Notes under the pieces: model-generated | Told to the model about the DNA's origin: nothing | What the model saw: only the letters and a program-made list of their open reading frames with translations | Database searches by the model: none | Position numbers and translations under genes: made by a program | Assembly: GCA_030220185.1 (NCBI GenBank) | Contig: JASPKZ010008350.1 | Coordinates: forward strand, 2,204,501-2,268,500 | Direction: 5' to 3' | Length of the DNA: 64,000 nt | Source of the DNA: Diploptera punctata | Lineage: Eukaryota; Arthropoda; Insecta; Blattodea; Blaberidae | In this document: one piece after another, positions 1-12,039 of the stretch | Layout of the letters: each line of letters opens with the position of its first letter | How positions within the stretch are numbered: the stretch's first letter is position 1

Positions 1-442
1 TTTTTCTGGAATAATTAACGTACATAACAAACATATTACCGTTCGTAGGCTACTATAGTGCCGGAGCTTAAAAAAAATACATCGGTGCTCTACAAAAGTA
101 GCTTTTTGAATGCTTAAATGACTTACGCTGCCAAAACTATAACAAATATACCAAATTAATGTATACAGGATTGCATATCTCAAAACAAAATCTACAGAAA
201 AGACCGCGACAGCATCTCATCTTTTACGGATAACTCACAAAAATCATTTCTGTCTTTCAGCTTTTTGATGCCAAAATGATCGGGATAAGTAAATTCCCGG
301 GCAGCGCCAGGTAATCATCACCGATTATCTAAAAATAATTACAATATAAATATATAATTATCTTTATTTTTACTTACTCAACTAAACACGAAAACACAAA
401 TAATTGATTTAGGCATAGCAGTGTACGCCGGGTATTAGTTAG
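1..442 (+). mobile_element. Helitron-like element, 3' part
   Basis: Homologous along its length to the Helitron-like copies at 21043-22087 and 56596-57091: it shares the GGATAACTCACAA block, the GATCGGGATAAGTA block and the terminal CGCCGGGTATTAG. The 3' end here reads TTAG at 439-442 in place of the canonical CTAG and is followed by T, as expected for A^T insertion. The 5' end lies outside the window. No Rep/helicase coding is present, so it is a non-autonomous copy. What is seen is the homology and the terminus; assignment to Helitrons is from the family's known TC...CTAG ends with a short GC-rich hairpin before the 3' end. Confidence 0.65.
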
Positions 443-536
443 TTTATAAAACATAGAAAACAATACAAGTAGAAATTACTTAAATTTGTATCACATTACA
501 CTTACGTTTTTTTACGTTTGAGGGCCTCTCCACTTT

Positions 537-1895
537 TCAGCGGTTACCCTGTATTTCCATTCGCCATTCTTGCCGATCACGCCATTCATCCTCCTCCAGA
601 CCTCGGTCGTTCATCAATCTATGGATCTCTCCTCTCCAAGTTGTTCTTGGCCTGCCCCGTTCCCTTCTACCAGAAGGTGACCATTCCAAAAGAGTTTTGG
701 GCCACCTATCATTCTCCATTCTCCTGACATGGCCATACCACTGAAGAGCTCGTCTATCGATCCTTTCCACTACTGTCTCCTCCATATCCAATATCTGTCT
801 CACTTCTTCATTTCTTCTTCTTTCCAACCTGGACACCCTGGCTCTGCGTCTTATTCCATCCATCTCCACTGCCAAGATCTTAGTTTTTTGTCCCTCTACC
901 AAAGTCCATCCCTCAGCACCATAAGTCATTATGCTTTCCACAACAGACTTCAAAATCCTCTTCTTCGTGTGGTTTGACATGGTCCTACTCCACAGTACTC
1001 CATTCAACATTTTTATGGATCTTCGTGCTTGTACTAACCTGCTATCTACTTCAGCTTTACAACTCCCTGATTCATCAATAAGTGATCCCAAATATTTAAA
1101 TTTTTTAACAGCTCTAATAATCCCTTGGGATAGGGATATATCTCGTCCGCTTTCTCCTACTACAAGATATTCAGTTTTTTCCATATTTACTCTTAATCCT
1201 CCTATTTCAAAAGCATTAAGAAGTTTTCTCATCATGTATTTCACATCCTCACGACTCTGAGCTATCAACACTTGATCGTCTGCAAATAATAAGGAATGTA
1301 TTGTGCCACCTTGGACTGGTACTCCCATGCCTCCACAATATCGATTCCACTGCTGCAATATATGCTGGATGTATATTTTGAACAGAGTAGGGGACATACT
1401 ACAGCCCTGTCGCAGGCCTTTAGTAGTTCTGAATGGAGAGGATATCATCTTACCCACTTTAACCGAAGCCTGACACTGCTGGTACAACCGTCGGACAAGT
1501 GAAATCGTTGGTAAATCGATACGAACATCAACCATTGCATCCCAAAGTTGGTTGATTGGCACTGAGTCATAGGCCTTTTCTAAATCAACAAATATCAAAT
1601 GAATTTCCTGGCCCTTAGCATGTGATTTTTCTGTTATCTGTCTCAGACTAAAAATGTGATCCATGCATGATTTCCCTCTGGTAAATCCTGCTTGGTCTTC
1701 CAACATTCTTCCTTCGATAGTGTGTTCAAATCTGTTTGTGATGATACTGCTAAAAATTCTACTCATGGATGACATCACACTGATTCCTCTGTAATTTCCA
1801 GGGTCTTTACGATTTCCCTTTTTATGAATAGATGTTATATATGACATACACCAATCCTTTGGTATTTCATCACCCTCCAAAATCTGATTAAACAT
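537..1895 (-). pseudogene. LINE-I reverse transcriptase, 452 codons open
   Basis: Reverse transcriptase domain of LINE-I. In order: TRGKSCMDHIF (about residue 73), LEKAYDSV (about 105), GLRQGCSMSPTLFKIYI (about 160), the catalytic LLFADDQVLIAQ (about 205), KTEYLVV (about 240) and KYLGSLI. The C-terminus has WYGHVRRM and GRRERGRPRTTW, the arrangement common to this LINE group. The open stretch is long and keeps the FADD catalytic pair, but the upstream half of the protein is in other frames, so the first Met at 1895 is internal to the original protein and not a true start. Likely product of a once active element; inferred non-functional. Confidence 0.85.
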
Positions 1896-2014
1896 TTTAC
1901 AGATAAGTCTTTTTAATAAGGGGGGGCCATATTTCCATAATTATGTCATTATTCCACCGGGTCCACTGGCTTTGCCATTCTTTGGTTTTTTCAGTGCCTG
2001 ATTTATTTCTTCCT

Positions 2015-2266
2015 CTAAAATAGGTTCCATACGTGCTTCTCCCATTGTTCCATATTCACAAGATTTAAGGCTGGTGATGGATTATTAACTGCCCTCATCC
2101 TCCTTATAACTCTCCATGCCTCTGCAGATCTTCTGTATCCTAATGAATGATCGATTTCAGCACATAGTTTTTCCCATGATTCTTCTTTACATTTTATTAT
2201 AACCTTCTTTACCTTTCTCTTGCATTCTCTATACTTCTGTAGGTCTTCTTCACTCTTAGAGCTCAA
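2015..2266 (-). pseudogene. LINE-I linker between endonuclease and RT
   Basis: An 83-codon open stretch on the minus strand, rich in Lys, Glu and Arg, lying between the endonuclease and reverse transcriptase regions of the same element. It aligns by eye with the start of the long RT frame at 44901 (both have a KRKVKKVI/KRKVIEE-like segment followed by W..LC/W..KC and a WRVIRRMR/WRFLKTLK segment). It is closed by a stop before the RT frame resumes at 1895. No catalytic motif; part of the same polyprotein, now broken. Confidence 0.7.
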
Positions 2267-2394
2267 CCACTTATAGTAAAATTAATTTTTTTCATTAATA
2301 ATTTCCAGTGCTTCCATAGTCATCCATTCTGTCCTTCCTCCACTTTTCCTCTCCCTTCCCAACACTTCCTCAGCTACTCCATTAACACAAAGTT

Positions 2395-3491
2395 TTAAAA
2401 AACATACAGGCCTTGAGCATTCAAATCCTCCTCTACTACTTTCAGTCTGTTGTTCAGCCTTTCCTGATATAGATAGCGTACACTATCTTCCTGTAATAGA
2501 TGCACAAAATATCTGGGGTAATCTATAATAGTCATTTCTTTATTTTTCTGAGTTTTAGTTGTTTTTAATTTAGTTTTCATTGGGAATGCAATTTTTGATA
2601 CAACAATATGATGATCCGATCCACATTCTATCTTCCTCCGTACTCTAACATCTTGTACTTTAATCAATCGTTGCTGTCTTACTATTACGTAGTCTATAAT
2701 AGACTTCAAATTCCTGGAGTGGTTTACCCAGGTATATTTATGTATATCCTTGTGTTTAAACTTTGTATTCATGATAACACATTCCTGCTCCTTACAGAAT
2801 TCAATCAACCTCCTGCCATTATCATTTTCTGTATCTTCTCCCCAGGCTCCAACAATGTTACTATTAATTTTTCTACCGTCACGTCCATTAAAATCTCCCA
2901 TTAGCAGGAGCTCATGTCCATTCACACAATCATCAATTACTTCTCTCAGATCTTCATAAAAAACCCTTTTCTCATCAACTGAAGCATCGTTGTTTGGGGG
3001 CATATACCCCTATTACATCCACAATAGTTTCATGAATACGTATAGTTATCTTAATTATCTTGTCACTTATTTCTTTCCAATTAACTATTCCAGATTTCCA
3101 TTTCTTCTTTATGAGGATAGCCACTCCTGATTTTGCTCTCTCTGATTTTGGCACTCCACTCCAGAAATGTATATAATCCCCAACCACTTCTTGGTCCTTG
3201 TCCTTTCTTTTTTGTCTCATTTAAAACTACTATATCCATATCCAGAGTATCTAGTTCATTAACTATTTCTACTAGTTTTCCACTTATTCCTTGTATATTC
3301 CAAGTTCCACATACCAAAGTCCGTTTACGTAGCCAAAGTCGATGCCTATTAATCCGTCCGGCTAATTTCTTGGGAAACGTAGCAAGCTTTGTTTTATAGG
3401 ATCGGGGTGCTAGCCCTCTACCCAACCCCCAACCTGGAGGACCAGGTAATTTGTAATCGAGGATGTCTTCCCCTAGCCTTTGAAGGACCAA
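2395..3491 (-). pseudogene. LINE-I APE-type endonuclease region, frameshifted
   Basis: Encodes the apurinic-like endonuclease that nicks target DNA to prime reverse transcription. Three overlapping open frames (3491-3081, 3220-2975, 3003-2395) together carry the family motifs in order: GTWNIQGI, the catalytic glutamate in LNETK, GVYAP, GDFNGRDG, IDYVIV and GSDHH. All expected catalytic positions are visible, but the reading frame changes at about 3220 and 3000, so no single protein can be made. The segment starts with LPGPPGWG, also present in the copy at 43686. It reads directly into the reverse transcriptase region to the left. Exact homolog name is not determined; such domains are often mislabelled craniofacial development protein 2-like in insect annotations. 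Confidence 0.85.
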
Positions 3492-4134
3492 CTCTCCCTA
3501 TCCTGAGGTAATCTCTTCTGCCTTCTTCGCCGTTGAGATTCCAAACTCTTCATCCGCCTAAGAAGCCATTGGATATCCTCTTCTGGAGTGCTTCTTCGTC
3601 TGACCTCTCTCCTTTGACCTGTCCGGCATGGGAAACCCTATCAGTAGCTACGCTACCGCCGGCATAGCTCTCAGGGTCATCGAGGTACTCAAACCCCACC
3701 ACCAACTATAAGGTCTTGCACTCCCTAGGTGGGGATCACATTACACAATAATGTAAATACTTTAGAGTTTTACATGAATTTGTTTTCTTTGAGGTCCGGA
3801 ATATTTAAATAAAGAGCAGGGGAAATATTGTTCAGTCAATATAAGGATTAAACCTAATCTCTTCATTTTGTTCTTAATGTTAAGTACATAAAAATCCTTT
3901 CTCTGTAATTACGAGTACTTAACATATTAACATCGTGGGCCCACTGATTTACTTGCGTTCCATTAAGTCGTGCTTTACAGCGTCAGTCCCACATTGTGAT
4001 AGAATCTGGACATAAAATATGGATATTTTCTGAGTTAATGTAATATACTAAACACAAAATATATTTTTGTTTGTCAAACAGTAAATTTATTTATATTTCT
4101 AAAAGAGATTCTTATTTTTGGTTTATAAGACCAA

Positions 4135-4690
4135 TATCATCATGTATCCAAGAATTAGACCTGCTGGTCTGTTCCGATCTCATGTTAGAATTGGTCTATT
4201 CATCTTTTACTGGGTCGTCCAACATTTCTTCGTCCTAGTGATGTATAATGAAGAATCTCTTTCAGAATTCTATTGTTATCCATTCTATTGATGTGGTCCA
4301 TCAATTGATCTTTGTATTGCGTAATTCTATCTAATAGTTTGAATATATTCAGTTCTCTTCGTATATCTTCACTTCGCCTTTGATCCATTATTGTACAGCC
4401 AGCCACACTCCTCAGCAACCTCATTTCTGATGATTCTATTCTTCGTTCCTGGTCTTTGGTTAAGACCCAATGTTCCGATCCATATAGTAGTGTTTTATAA
4501 AATTTTAAAAGTATCTCCATTCTAGTTCCTTTGAGAATTATTTTTATGATGTCACACATATGATTAAATTTATTTATTTTGTTTTCAATGTCTTCACTTT
4601 TTCTATATGATACATTGTATCCCAGATAATTAAAATTGCTCACTTGTTCTATTATTTTAATTCAAGATCAATATTTTATAATTAAATTTT
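4135..4690 (-). mobile_element. LINE-III fragment, 3' end with RT C-terminus
   Basis: Minus-strand 5'-truncated LINE. The open frame 4643-4200 gives FNYLGYNVSY, LLYGSEHWVLTK, SSEMRLLRSVAG and a C-terminus with HINRMDNNR and GRRNVGRPSKR, the tail of an RT of the LINE-III family (compare 48239-48865 and 49613-50167). The frame can be followed with stops up to about 4690. The 3' end is at the left, with a GTTCCGATCTCATG-like terminal segment shared with other LINE-III ends. The RT catalytic region is absent. Confidence 0.8.
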
Positions 4691-4802
4691 GCTAACTTCG
4701 TTCAGAAACACCTAATGTAGACACATACACCATCTTGTGGTAAATTTGATGCTGGTAGCTTGTTGTTCAGTAACAATAACAGTATTTCAAATATTGATAC
4801 AA

Positions 4803-5200
4803 TCGGCCAGAGTAGTCTGTTCCTTCCCTCTAGTCCCGAGAATTGCGGCTTCAAACCCGTCCTTGGTAAATGGGTTTTTAGGATGGAAAATTCTAAGGGA
4901 CAAGTCTTCGGGTAGGGACATTAACCTGGGGTCCCGATTTTAAAGATTTTCTGCCCCACAAAGATCCTCAAGCCTGAAAAATAGGTCGCTGAGCAAAATT
5001 TAACCGAGATTCTATCATTCAAGTAATACATTAGTTGCCTACTAGATGACCCTTGAGGCGACATACCGATTATATGTCACTCACAAAATCTATAGCAAAC
5101 AAAACTAACTAAATAATTTTGTTTAATAAATCCCAAAGGGACTCTTAGAGCTCGACTTGGGCTGGTAAGAGCCATAGGATGAAAGAATAAATGGATGGAT
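4803..5200 (+). repeat. SINE-E copy 1
   Basis: A tRNA-headed SINE. The head at 4803-4870 reads CGGCCAGAGTAGTCTG with a B-box-like GGCTTCAAACCCGTC, and the body holds TTTTAGGATGGAAAATTC and GGGGTCCCGATTTTAAAGA. The same body is found at 37165-37460 (plus) and, degraded, at 27340-27727 (minus). The 3' end runs into ATGGATGGATGG at about 5205. RNA polymerase III promoter function is inferred from the head; the copy is diverged. Confidence 0.65.
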
Positions 5201-5399
5201 GGACGATCAGTACCAACATAAGCATCTTTACTAAATCCAATAGATGATACAACATTTCATGCTGTATAGGCATCTGGATAATCTGAATATCGCCGAGGTT
5301 TCTTAAATAGAAAAAAAAACTCTAGTTAGTCTATCTATAACTTAGATCCCATTATAAAAATTATTAAATCATCATGTTCAAACAAATATATAATTCCCA

Positions 5400-6195
5400 T
5401 TAGTAGAGGCATTAGACGATAGCGAGGAGATACTAAAGGCCAACACGCACACACTATTGAGTAATGCTAAGAAATTGGGACTGGAAGTAAATATCAATTA
5501 AATTAAATATATGGTCACAGGATATACATTATACAGTGGAAATGGACAGCTAATGACAAATGAGGGAAAGTTTGAGGAAGTGGCTGAATTCAAATACCTA
5601 GGAACAATAATCACAAACAGGAATGAGATGCACAAAGAGATTAAACATAGGCTCAATTCTGGAAATGCGTGTTATTATGTATTGCAGAGGCTTTTGACTT
5701 CCCAACTCCTTTCAAAAAACGTTAAACTGAAAATATGTAAAACTATTATTCTACCAGTTATATTACATGGGTGCGAAACATGGACTCTTACTTTAAGGGA
5801 GATTACAAGTATTTGAGAATAAAGTACTTAGGAAAATTTTTGGAGCAAAGAGAGATGAACAGACAGGTGAATGGAGAAGACTACATAACAATGAGCTACA
5901 TGGTCTTTATAGGAAGTCAAATATAATAAGAAGAGTTAAGTCTCTTAGACTGCGATGGGCAGGACATGTGGTACGAAGCTTCTTGTAGGAAAATCAGAGG
6001 GAAAACGCCCAGTTGGTAGACCAAGAATGTGTGAGTATAACATTAACTATGATTTGAGAGAAGTAGATTATACAGGGAATGATTGGAAAACATTAGCTCA
6101 GGATAGGGATGTATGGAGAGCTTATGTCCGCTCGGCATTAACCTACGGGTTAGATAGTGCTAGTGAGTTAGTTAGAGGTAATGATGCTAATACAG
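5400..6195 (+). mobile_element. LINE-II (RTE-like) 3' fragment
   Basis: 5'-truncated LINE carrying the C-terminal part of the RT. Open frames 5511-5816 and 5955-6200 contain FKYLGTIITNRNEMHKEI, VILHGCETWTLTLRE and then NINYDLREVDYTGNDW and AQDRDVWRAYVRSA, the hallmark tail of this family. The coding is broken by a TGA at 5814-5816, and about 25 bases present in other copies (the ARMGNERR part) are missing near 5972. The element ends with TGCTAGTGAGTTAGTTAG, the family 3' end. Other copies: 7608, 12040, 20270, 23160, 62310 and 63150 (minus). Confidence 0.85.
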
Positions 6196-6199
6196 TGTA

Positions 6200-7118
6200 A
6201 AATAGTACATGAACATCAAAGCTTTAAATATGATTATGTTCAGGGATTACTCTGGAATGAATACTATCTCTTCATATCGATGGGATTAGAACCCGTGATT
6301 CTCGAATACAGAGGCCAGCATGGGAACTTCTGCTTGGACCGATCACATAACTCTGATCATTAATATATTTTGGAGTTGTTCTAATTTTACACCCGATTAC
6401 ATGTTCACTGTGTGATTGTTAAATTATCAGGTCACTTGCATTGAACACATCACATGTTTGCGATTACATGTTAAATTTCTGACTTTTGTGACGTTATTAC
6501 TGTATTGTAAACATGCGCTACTTGGCATGTCAGAAAACAATGTGAGAAATTTACCATATTTTCTATCTCATGCAAATAAATATGTCCGCGTCTGCTTTCC
6601 TAGCGTGCATAATTCGAAAGAAATTCCACAAATGATATTGTATTTATGTCTGGCATGTAACACCATGTTTTTCCAAGCGTTGAACATTGCTATAATTCCT
6701 GGATGTGATATCGCAACTCAAAATATTGTAACACGTATTTTAAAAAATAAAATAACGTTTTCTTTATTTTATATGAGAATAGCTGATTTAAATTCACATT
6801 TTAACGTCCCTATTTTCTCAAACATACCTTTTTTTATACTAGTCATTAAATAGAGTGCAGGTTGAAAACATAGAGAAAACTGTAATTTAAAAATAGTGAA
6901 GGTTACTATTGATTGATATTCATGTAATTTACAACTAAAATTAAAGTAAATATGTTTGAATAGTCCCGAAAAATACCGTCTTAGCGGAATTTGTTCAAAA
7001 AGATGAAAATTAAAATTATACTGAACTTCTATAGGAAAAAATCACTACGAGGTTTAATTTGAGATTAAGTTAAAATTAGACATTCATAAATAATTCAGTA
7101 CATGATCATAATTTTTTA
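6200..7118. other. No recognisable feature
   Basis: AT-rich sequence with short, chance open frames only, including a 145-codon one at 6416-6853 whose composition is ordinary for AT-rich DNA and which shows no motif I recognise. No repeat match to the rest of the window was seen by eye. Confidence 0.4.
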
Positions 7119-7124
7119 TTCAAC

Positions 7125-7488
7125 ACCCTATGTTGTCATTTCGAAATTTCTGATGTTCTCTCCTGGCATTGGCGTAATTATAACCCACTTCTAATGTTGG
7201 GGCACTTGGAATGTGGTGTAACGCCGTCCCGATGATATGATGGAAGGTGGTGATGTTAGTGGTGCGCCAGGAGTCTTTAATCCTAAACTTAATAAGACGG
7301 ACATGAATGATGATGATCGCATGATGTTCGGGGACCGTTTGGGCCTTAACGTTTCCTGACATGTGTCTTACAGTCGAGAAAAAAAACCCGAAAAAATCTC
7401 AACCACGAATCTTGTCTCGTCCGGGGATCAAACCCGGTCCCACTGCGTGAGAAGGCAGCACGCTACATCGAGACAATAGTAGTGGATA
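7125..7488 (-). repeat. Chimeric SINE: SINE-A head with SINE-D body
   Basis: On the minus strand, 7488-7318 is the SINE-A head and middle (B-box region GGGTTTGATCCCCGGAC, then the TTCGGGG...CGATTTCGGG-type middle). It is joined at about 7300-7318 to the body of SINE-D (7300-7125, with CCTGGCATTGGCG and GCGCCAGGAGT, matching 31935-32255 and 42478-42795). The SINE-A 3' half and SINE-D head are both missing. The junction lies in a GATGATGATC run. The left flank is AT-rich; the right end abuts a (TAA)n block. Confidence 0.7.
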
Positions 7489-7489
7489 C

Positions 7490-7598
<109 letters not shown>

Positions 7599-7607
7599 AA
7601 AAATAAA

Positions 7608-8035
<428 letters not shown>

Positions 8036-8039
8036 CAAT

Positions 8040-9440
8040 CCACATTTCGTCACACTATTTAAATTTAGTTTTCAATTGGACGTCTTGTCTTGGAATCCAG
8101 ACTTGCTATATTTACGAACATAAGCAATGAAAGGAGAATAACCACCAAGGATCGCAGGCAATTCTCTCCTTTATTTTTATCATACAATAAAAATATAATT
8201 TATAAGCTCGTACATTTTAAGGAGTTTTTGTCTGGTAACGTTCGATTGTATTCAGCATCTATATTACTGATTTTTTCTCTCTCTTTAATTTGAGTTATTT
8301 TTTAGTGTTAAAAGATGAATCTGATAAATGGTTAGTGATAATTAAATTGTAATCAGCAATTGCCTTGACGCCTAGGGAAAACCAGGAAAATCCCTCAATC
8401 AGTTGACCGGAGATTTAAAGCAATTTTTTATCGCTTTATGGGACATCTCTCAGATATCTGTTCTATTTTACAGTTATTAAATATATTTGTGAAAAGTAAT
8501 AGATGTAAGCCTATACCATTTGTTTTCTAATGAATATTTACGGATTATAATCTATAATCAAATTAAATTTACTATAAATAAATTATATATTCATTCCATT
8601 TTCATAACTTGGCTTGTAGTTTGTTCTGAATTATTCGTTTAGAAAAACACGTATTTGTATGATTCTTATTGTGGAAACAATTTTTGAAGATGTACTTTTG
8701 CCTCAAGCCTCGCATCGATAGTTATGAAATTTATAAAAATTGACTAGGATGAAAATATAATTGAAAATAGTAATTTTTTAAAATTGTTTAGTTATTGTGA
8801 CTTCAATATTTTTGGTTACAAAAATAATATATAATATTTTTTTACTAATTTTAAATTTCTTTTTAATAATTGTTATTGTTTTATTTGTTTAATAGACTGA
8901 TTCATTAGATTTCGCTGGTTAGGACGGCCGTCAATTTGGTACCTCTCATTTTATAACAGAACATAGATTAATAGTGGAAAATGTTACTAATTGTGAATGG
9001 TTTTAAACACAATGTAATATTTATAAACTATAAAACTGGTCGTACTTTTTAGTACGGAAGTGAAATTATGACAAACATAATTTTATGTTTTTATTTAAAT
9101 CACATATTTTAGCGCAAAGTAATATTAATAACAAAATCAATATTGGTTCTTGGGTTCCAAATTTGAGGACCTTTTTGCGAGTATGTAATTGATTCAGATA
9201 TCTATAATTTTTAGGAGTGCTATATTTTTAATGAGTAAAACAAGTAGCAAAATAATGTATCCTACTTTTTTGTCCCAAAACAAATCAAGGAGCAAATTTG
9301 TTGTAAATTTTATTTACAATTTAACAGCATTGCCACCTAACCTTAACAATTATAAAATTCACTTATGTGAATGAATAATACTGTATCTAGGCAATATAAT
9401 GATCAAATTAATTATAACGATCTTGAGTTATTTCTAAACA
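8040..9440. other. No recognisable feature
   Basis: AT-rich sequence with only short chance frames. No TE motif or repeat shared with the rest of the window was seen. Confidence 0.4.
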
Positions 9441-9444
9441 AATC

Positions 9445-9750
9445 CATGACGCGACAGGCATAGAAGGCCCTTAGCCTTCCAGCCTCATATCCACATATGT
9501 TAATCACAAAGGTAGACGATCATCCAGCCGGTGTAGGGGTGACATGTGGTCAGCATGTCAGGTTTCCCAGTCGTTATAACTGGTTTTCTCAACCTGGAGC
9601 GTCTACGTATTGTAGCATATCCAAATGACTCACGATGGTTGGATGGGCACCGGTCCCATACTGGCCGAAATTTCATGAGAAAATTTCTTCCTCCATTGAG
9701 CCTCTCCAGCCAGCACAAGTCTCGTAATTCTGCGCCAAGGCATGAATTCA
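9445..9750 (-). repeat. SINE-C copy 1
   Basis: Minus-strand SINE. From its 3' end (left): GCGACAGGCATAGAAGGCCC, CACATATGTTAATCACA, GTGTAGGGGTGACATGTGG, then GGGCACCGGTCCCATACTGG and GAGAAAATTTCTTCC, and a degraded tRNA-like head ending TCTGCGCCAAGGCATG. Same order as 10901-11203, 56030-56327 and 59545-59845. The outermost head is lost. Confidence 0.85.
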
Positions 9751-9889
9751 AGATTGAGAAAAATAAAACTCTCAGGTCTCATATAGGATACCAAAGGACT
9801 GAAAAGATTAACTTAAAAGAAACTGGTACAGTGTATATGTACCTAGAAAAGTATGTTTTTTCTTTATATATTTCATATTAAGTTTATTT

Positions 9890-10860
9890 TCTAAATTGTT
9901 ATTTAAAAATCACGATTAATTAAAAACAAACATTAAATTATACTTGTAGTTTCTCTAATTCCAGTATGTATTTTGAATTTTTTCTGCATTTGTTGTAGGC
10001 CTATTGCACTTTTGCGTGTGCTGTGTGATGGCGGAAATCTTCCAACTTCTTTATTATGTATGTCATCATATCAGGTAGTTTATTAGTTCCATCGATATCC
10101 ATAATTAAACGAAATCGCCACTTCTAGAGTCGTGTTAAGTTTAAAATCAAACTGTAAAATTAGCTGATTGCCATATCAGATAGAATTTTCTGAGAGAGTT
10201 GTACTTCCAATAGAAAATGGGTTTAGCATCGTAACACGTTACTGGCGCAAATTCTAAAAATGTCGCAACAACTTAGTTTGAGAGGAGTAAAGGTTTTTGT
10301 AAAGCTTGAGCGGCCGAAATGCAGATCTCGGAGCTGGAAACTTGTCTTATGTGAGGAATTCTCGCAGTTAAATAGCTTACCAAAGCAATTGAAAACACTG
10401 CAGACTGACCGGAAAGTTTTACATCTGTCTGTCCTGTAATAATGGAACAGTACATTAACAGTAATGCTTCCATTCCAGAGAGCCGGTGAATTGTTTAAAA
10501 GCCCAAGCTAGCTGAAGCATCGTCTTTTGTTTTACAGAATTCAAAAAGTGGGACGCGGATGTACAGAAAGTTAGGACTTTTTTTAAATTTCAGTAGGGAT
10601 TCGATTTACTCGAAAACAATTTAATTATTTTAATAGCTCTAACACATTCTTGCTGTATTCAATTGTGAAAGTGATAACTAAAGAATTCAAATTTTGCATT
10701 TTATTTGACGCAATAACGTACAAAAATAGCAGAAATACCACCGAGTGAAAACAATGATAACAACTATAAATTATTTATCAAATATAAGAAAATAACTAAG
10801 AATCACATTCGTGGAATAAATATGTTTACAAACGAATAGGAATAAATGGGATAAGTTACA
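9890..10860. other. No recognisable feature
   Basis: Mixed AT-rich sequence. One 66-codon frame on the minus strand at 10473-10273 has no recognised motif. Nothing supportable. Confidence 0.4.
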
Positions 10861-10867
10861 TTCCGAT

Positions 10868-10900
10868 TGAGGGTCTTTCCACTTTTCAGCGGTTGCCCTT
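10868..10900 (-). mobile_element. LINE-I 3'-terminal scrap
   Basis: About 33 bases, GGTCTTTCCACTTTTCAGCG and flanks, match the 3' end of LINE-I copy 1 at 521-552 on the same strand. It abuts SINE-C copy 2, so only the last bases of a LINE-I insertion remain, or it was cut by the SINE. Confidence 0.5.
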
Positions 10901-11203
10901 TTACGAGCCGGCTGCTGGCCCTTCACATCCACATGTGTCAATCACAGAGGTAGATGATCAACAGCCAGTGTAGGGGTGACATGTGGTTAGCATGTCGAGT
11001 CCCCCAGCCGTTATAGCTGGTTCCTCAACCTGGAGCCGCTACTCATTGTAGCTACCCAATTGCCTCACGATGCTGGGTGGGCACCGGTCCCATATTGGCC
11101 GAAATACCATGAGAAAATTTCTTCCCCCATGGAGACTCGAACCAGCGCAAGTCCCGTAGCTCTGCGCCAAGGCTTCCTACCTTAACCGCTCGGCTACATG
11201 ATT
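10901..11203 (-). repeat. SINE-C copy 2
   Basis: Best preserved minus-strand SINE-C. Its head at the right reads (minus) CCGAGCGGTTAAGG then a B-box-like GGTTCGAGTCTCCATGGGG. The body holds GGGCACCGGTCCCATATTGG, GTTCCTCAACCTGGAGC and GTGTAGGGGTGACATGTGG. The tRNA-like head supports a Pol III origin. Confidence 0.9.
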
Positions 11204-11534
11204 TTATAAAACTGTCTCATTCATTTAATAGTCATGGAGAATACTTTCTGTAAGAGGCCTTATTGATTTCAAATTATTGATTTTTTGGTTAATAATAGGA
11301 AATCAATCTTTGAGGTTGCGGTGCTCGGGCTCTCAGCCAACCCAATCTGAATAAAGATTTAACTAAAATAACTAACACAAAAACAAGTTAATTAAAAATA
11401 AAATAGTTTATCACTAATATTATATTTCTTTTCCAAATTGTATTATTTATTTTTTTACAATGACTTTCTTACCAAAGTAATCTAGGCTTTTGTACCAGTT
11501 TTCATATTTTTATCCTTTTCTCTGATATTACTGA

Positions 11535-11880
11535 AGGCTCCATCAATTCTTCTTCTTCTTAAACTTAATTTGTAGGATTTTCATCCTGTTTATTTCCAAA
11601 ATCACTCCTCGGAGGAAGACGTACTGGATGTGCATTCACTGTCTATCCATCTCTTGGAAGGTTTTCCTCTTATTCTTCTCCCGTCCATTGGTCTATCTTC
11701 TTTAGCTCTTTTTGCAAGCCGGTTTTCTTCCATTCTTTCTATATGACCCTTCCAATATTTTCGTCTATCTATAATAAATTTGGTTATGTCTTGAATATGG
11801 AATTTGTCCCTAATTTCTGTGTTGTGTATTTTATCAAATAATGTTTTCCCCTGAATAGTTCTTAAGATTTTCATTTCGCA
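11535..11880 (-). mobile_element. LINE-IV 3' fragment, copy 1
   Basis: 5'-truncated LINE on the minus strand. Frame 11874-11602 begins MKILRTIQGKTLFDKI and continues through DITKFIIDRRKYWKGHIE and KRAKEDRP to KPSKRWIDSE, an RT C-terminal tail. The 3' UTR contains a small hairpin, AGGATGAAAATCCT, and ends in a (GAA)n-type tail near 11550. The same end is found at 17859-18058 and 24340-24590. Confidence 0.8.
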
Positions 11881-12039
11881 TGTGCTTATTATTTGTGATC
11901 ATTTTCATCATATCAGACGAAATTGTTTTGGTAATGAACTTTCTCTATTTTTGAACAAATTGTCATGGTTTCGTTTCCAATATATAGTTATCCTAATCAA
12001 GGTTCTTCTTACATCGGCTCCAAATTATTTTGCTTCTCG

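Larger units (their letters stand above)
502..3734 (-). mobile_element. LINE-I copy 1, full-length non-LTR retrotransposon
   Basis: A complete minus-strand element flanked by a perfect 12-bp direct repeat, ATCACATTACAC, at 490-501 and 3735-3746, which I read as the target-site duplication. From 5' (right) to 3' (left) it has a GC-rich leader of about 250 bases, an endonuclease region, a linker and a reverse transcriptase that ends at 537, then a very short 3' end with the tail CGTAAAAAAACGTAAG. The single long coding region is broken by several frameshifts and stops, so this copy is dead. Same family as 43426-46731. The family looks RTE-like by its short length and APE endonuclease, but clade cannot be fixed without a tree. 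Confidence 0.9.

Noticed and set aside
6416..6853. 145-codon plus-strand frame in AT-rich DNA
   Set aside because: No motif, no conserved relative seen, start and context unconvincing; a chance frame cannot be excluded, so it is not called a gene.
9546..9881. 111-codon frame over SINE-C copy 1
   Set aside because: The frame is read antisense through SINE-C and ends in AT-rich DNA; no protein motif.
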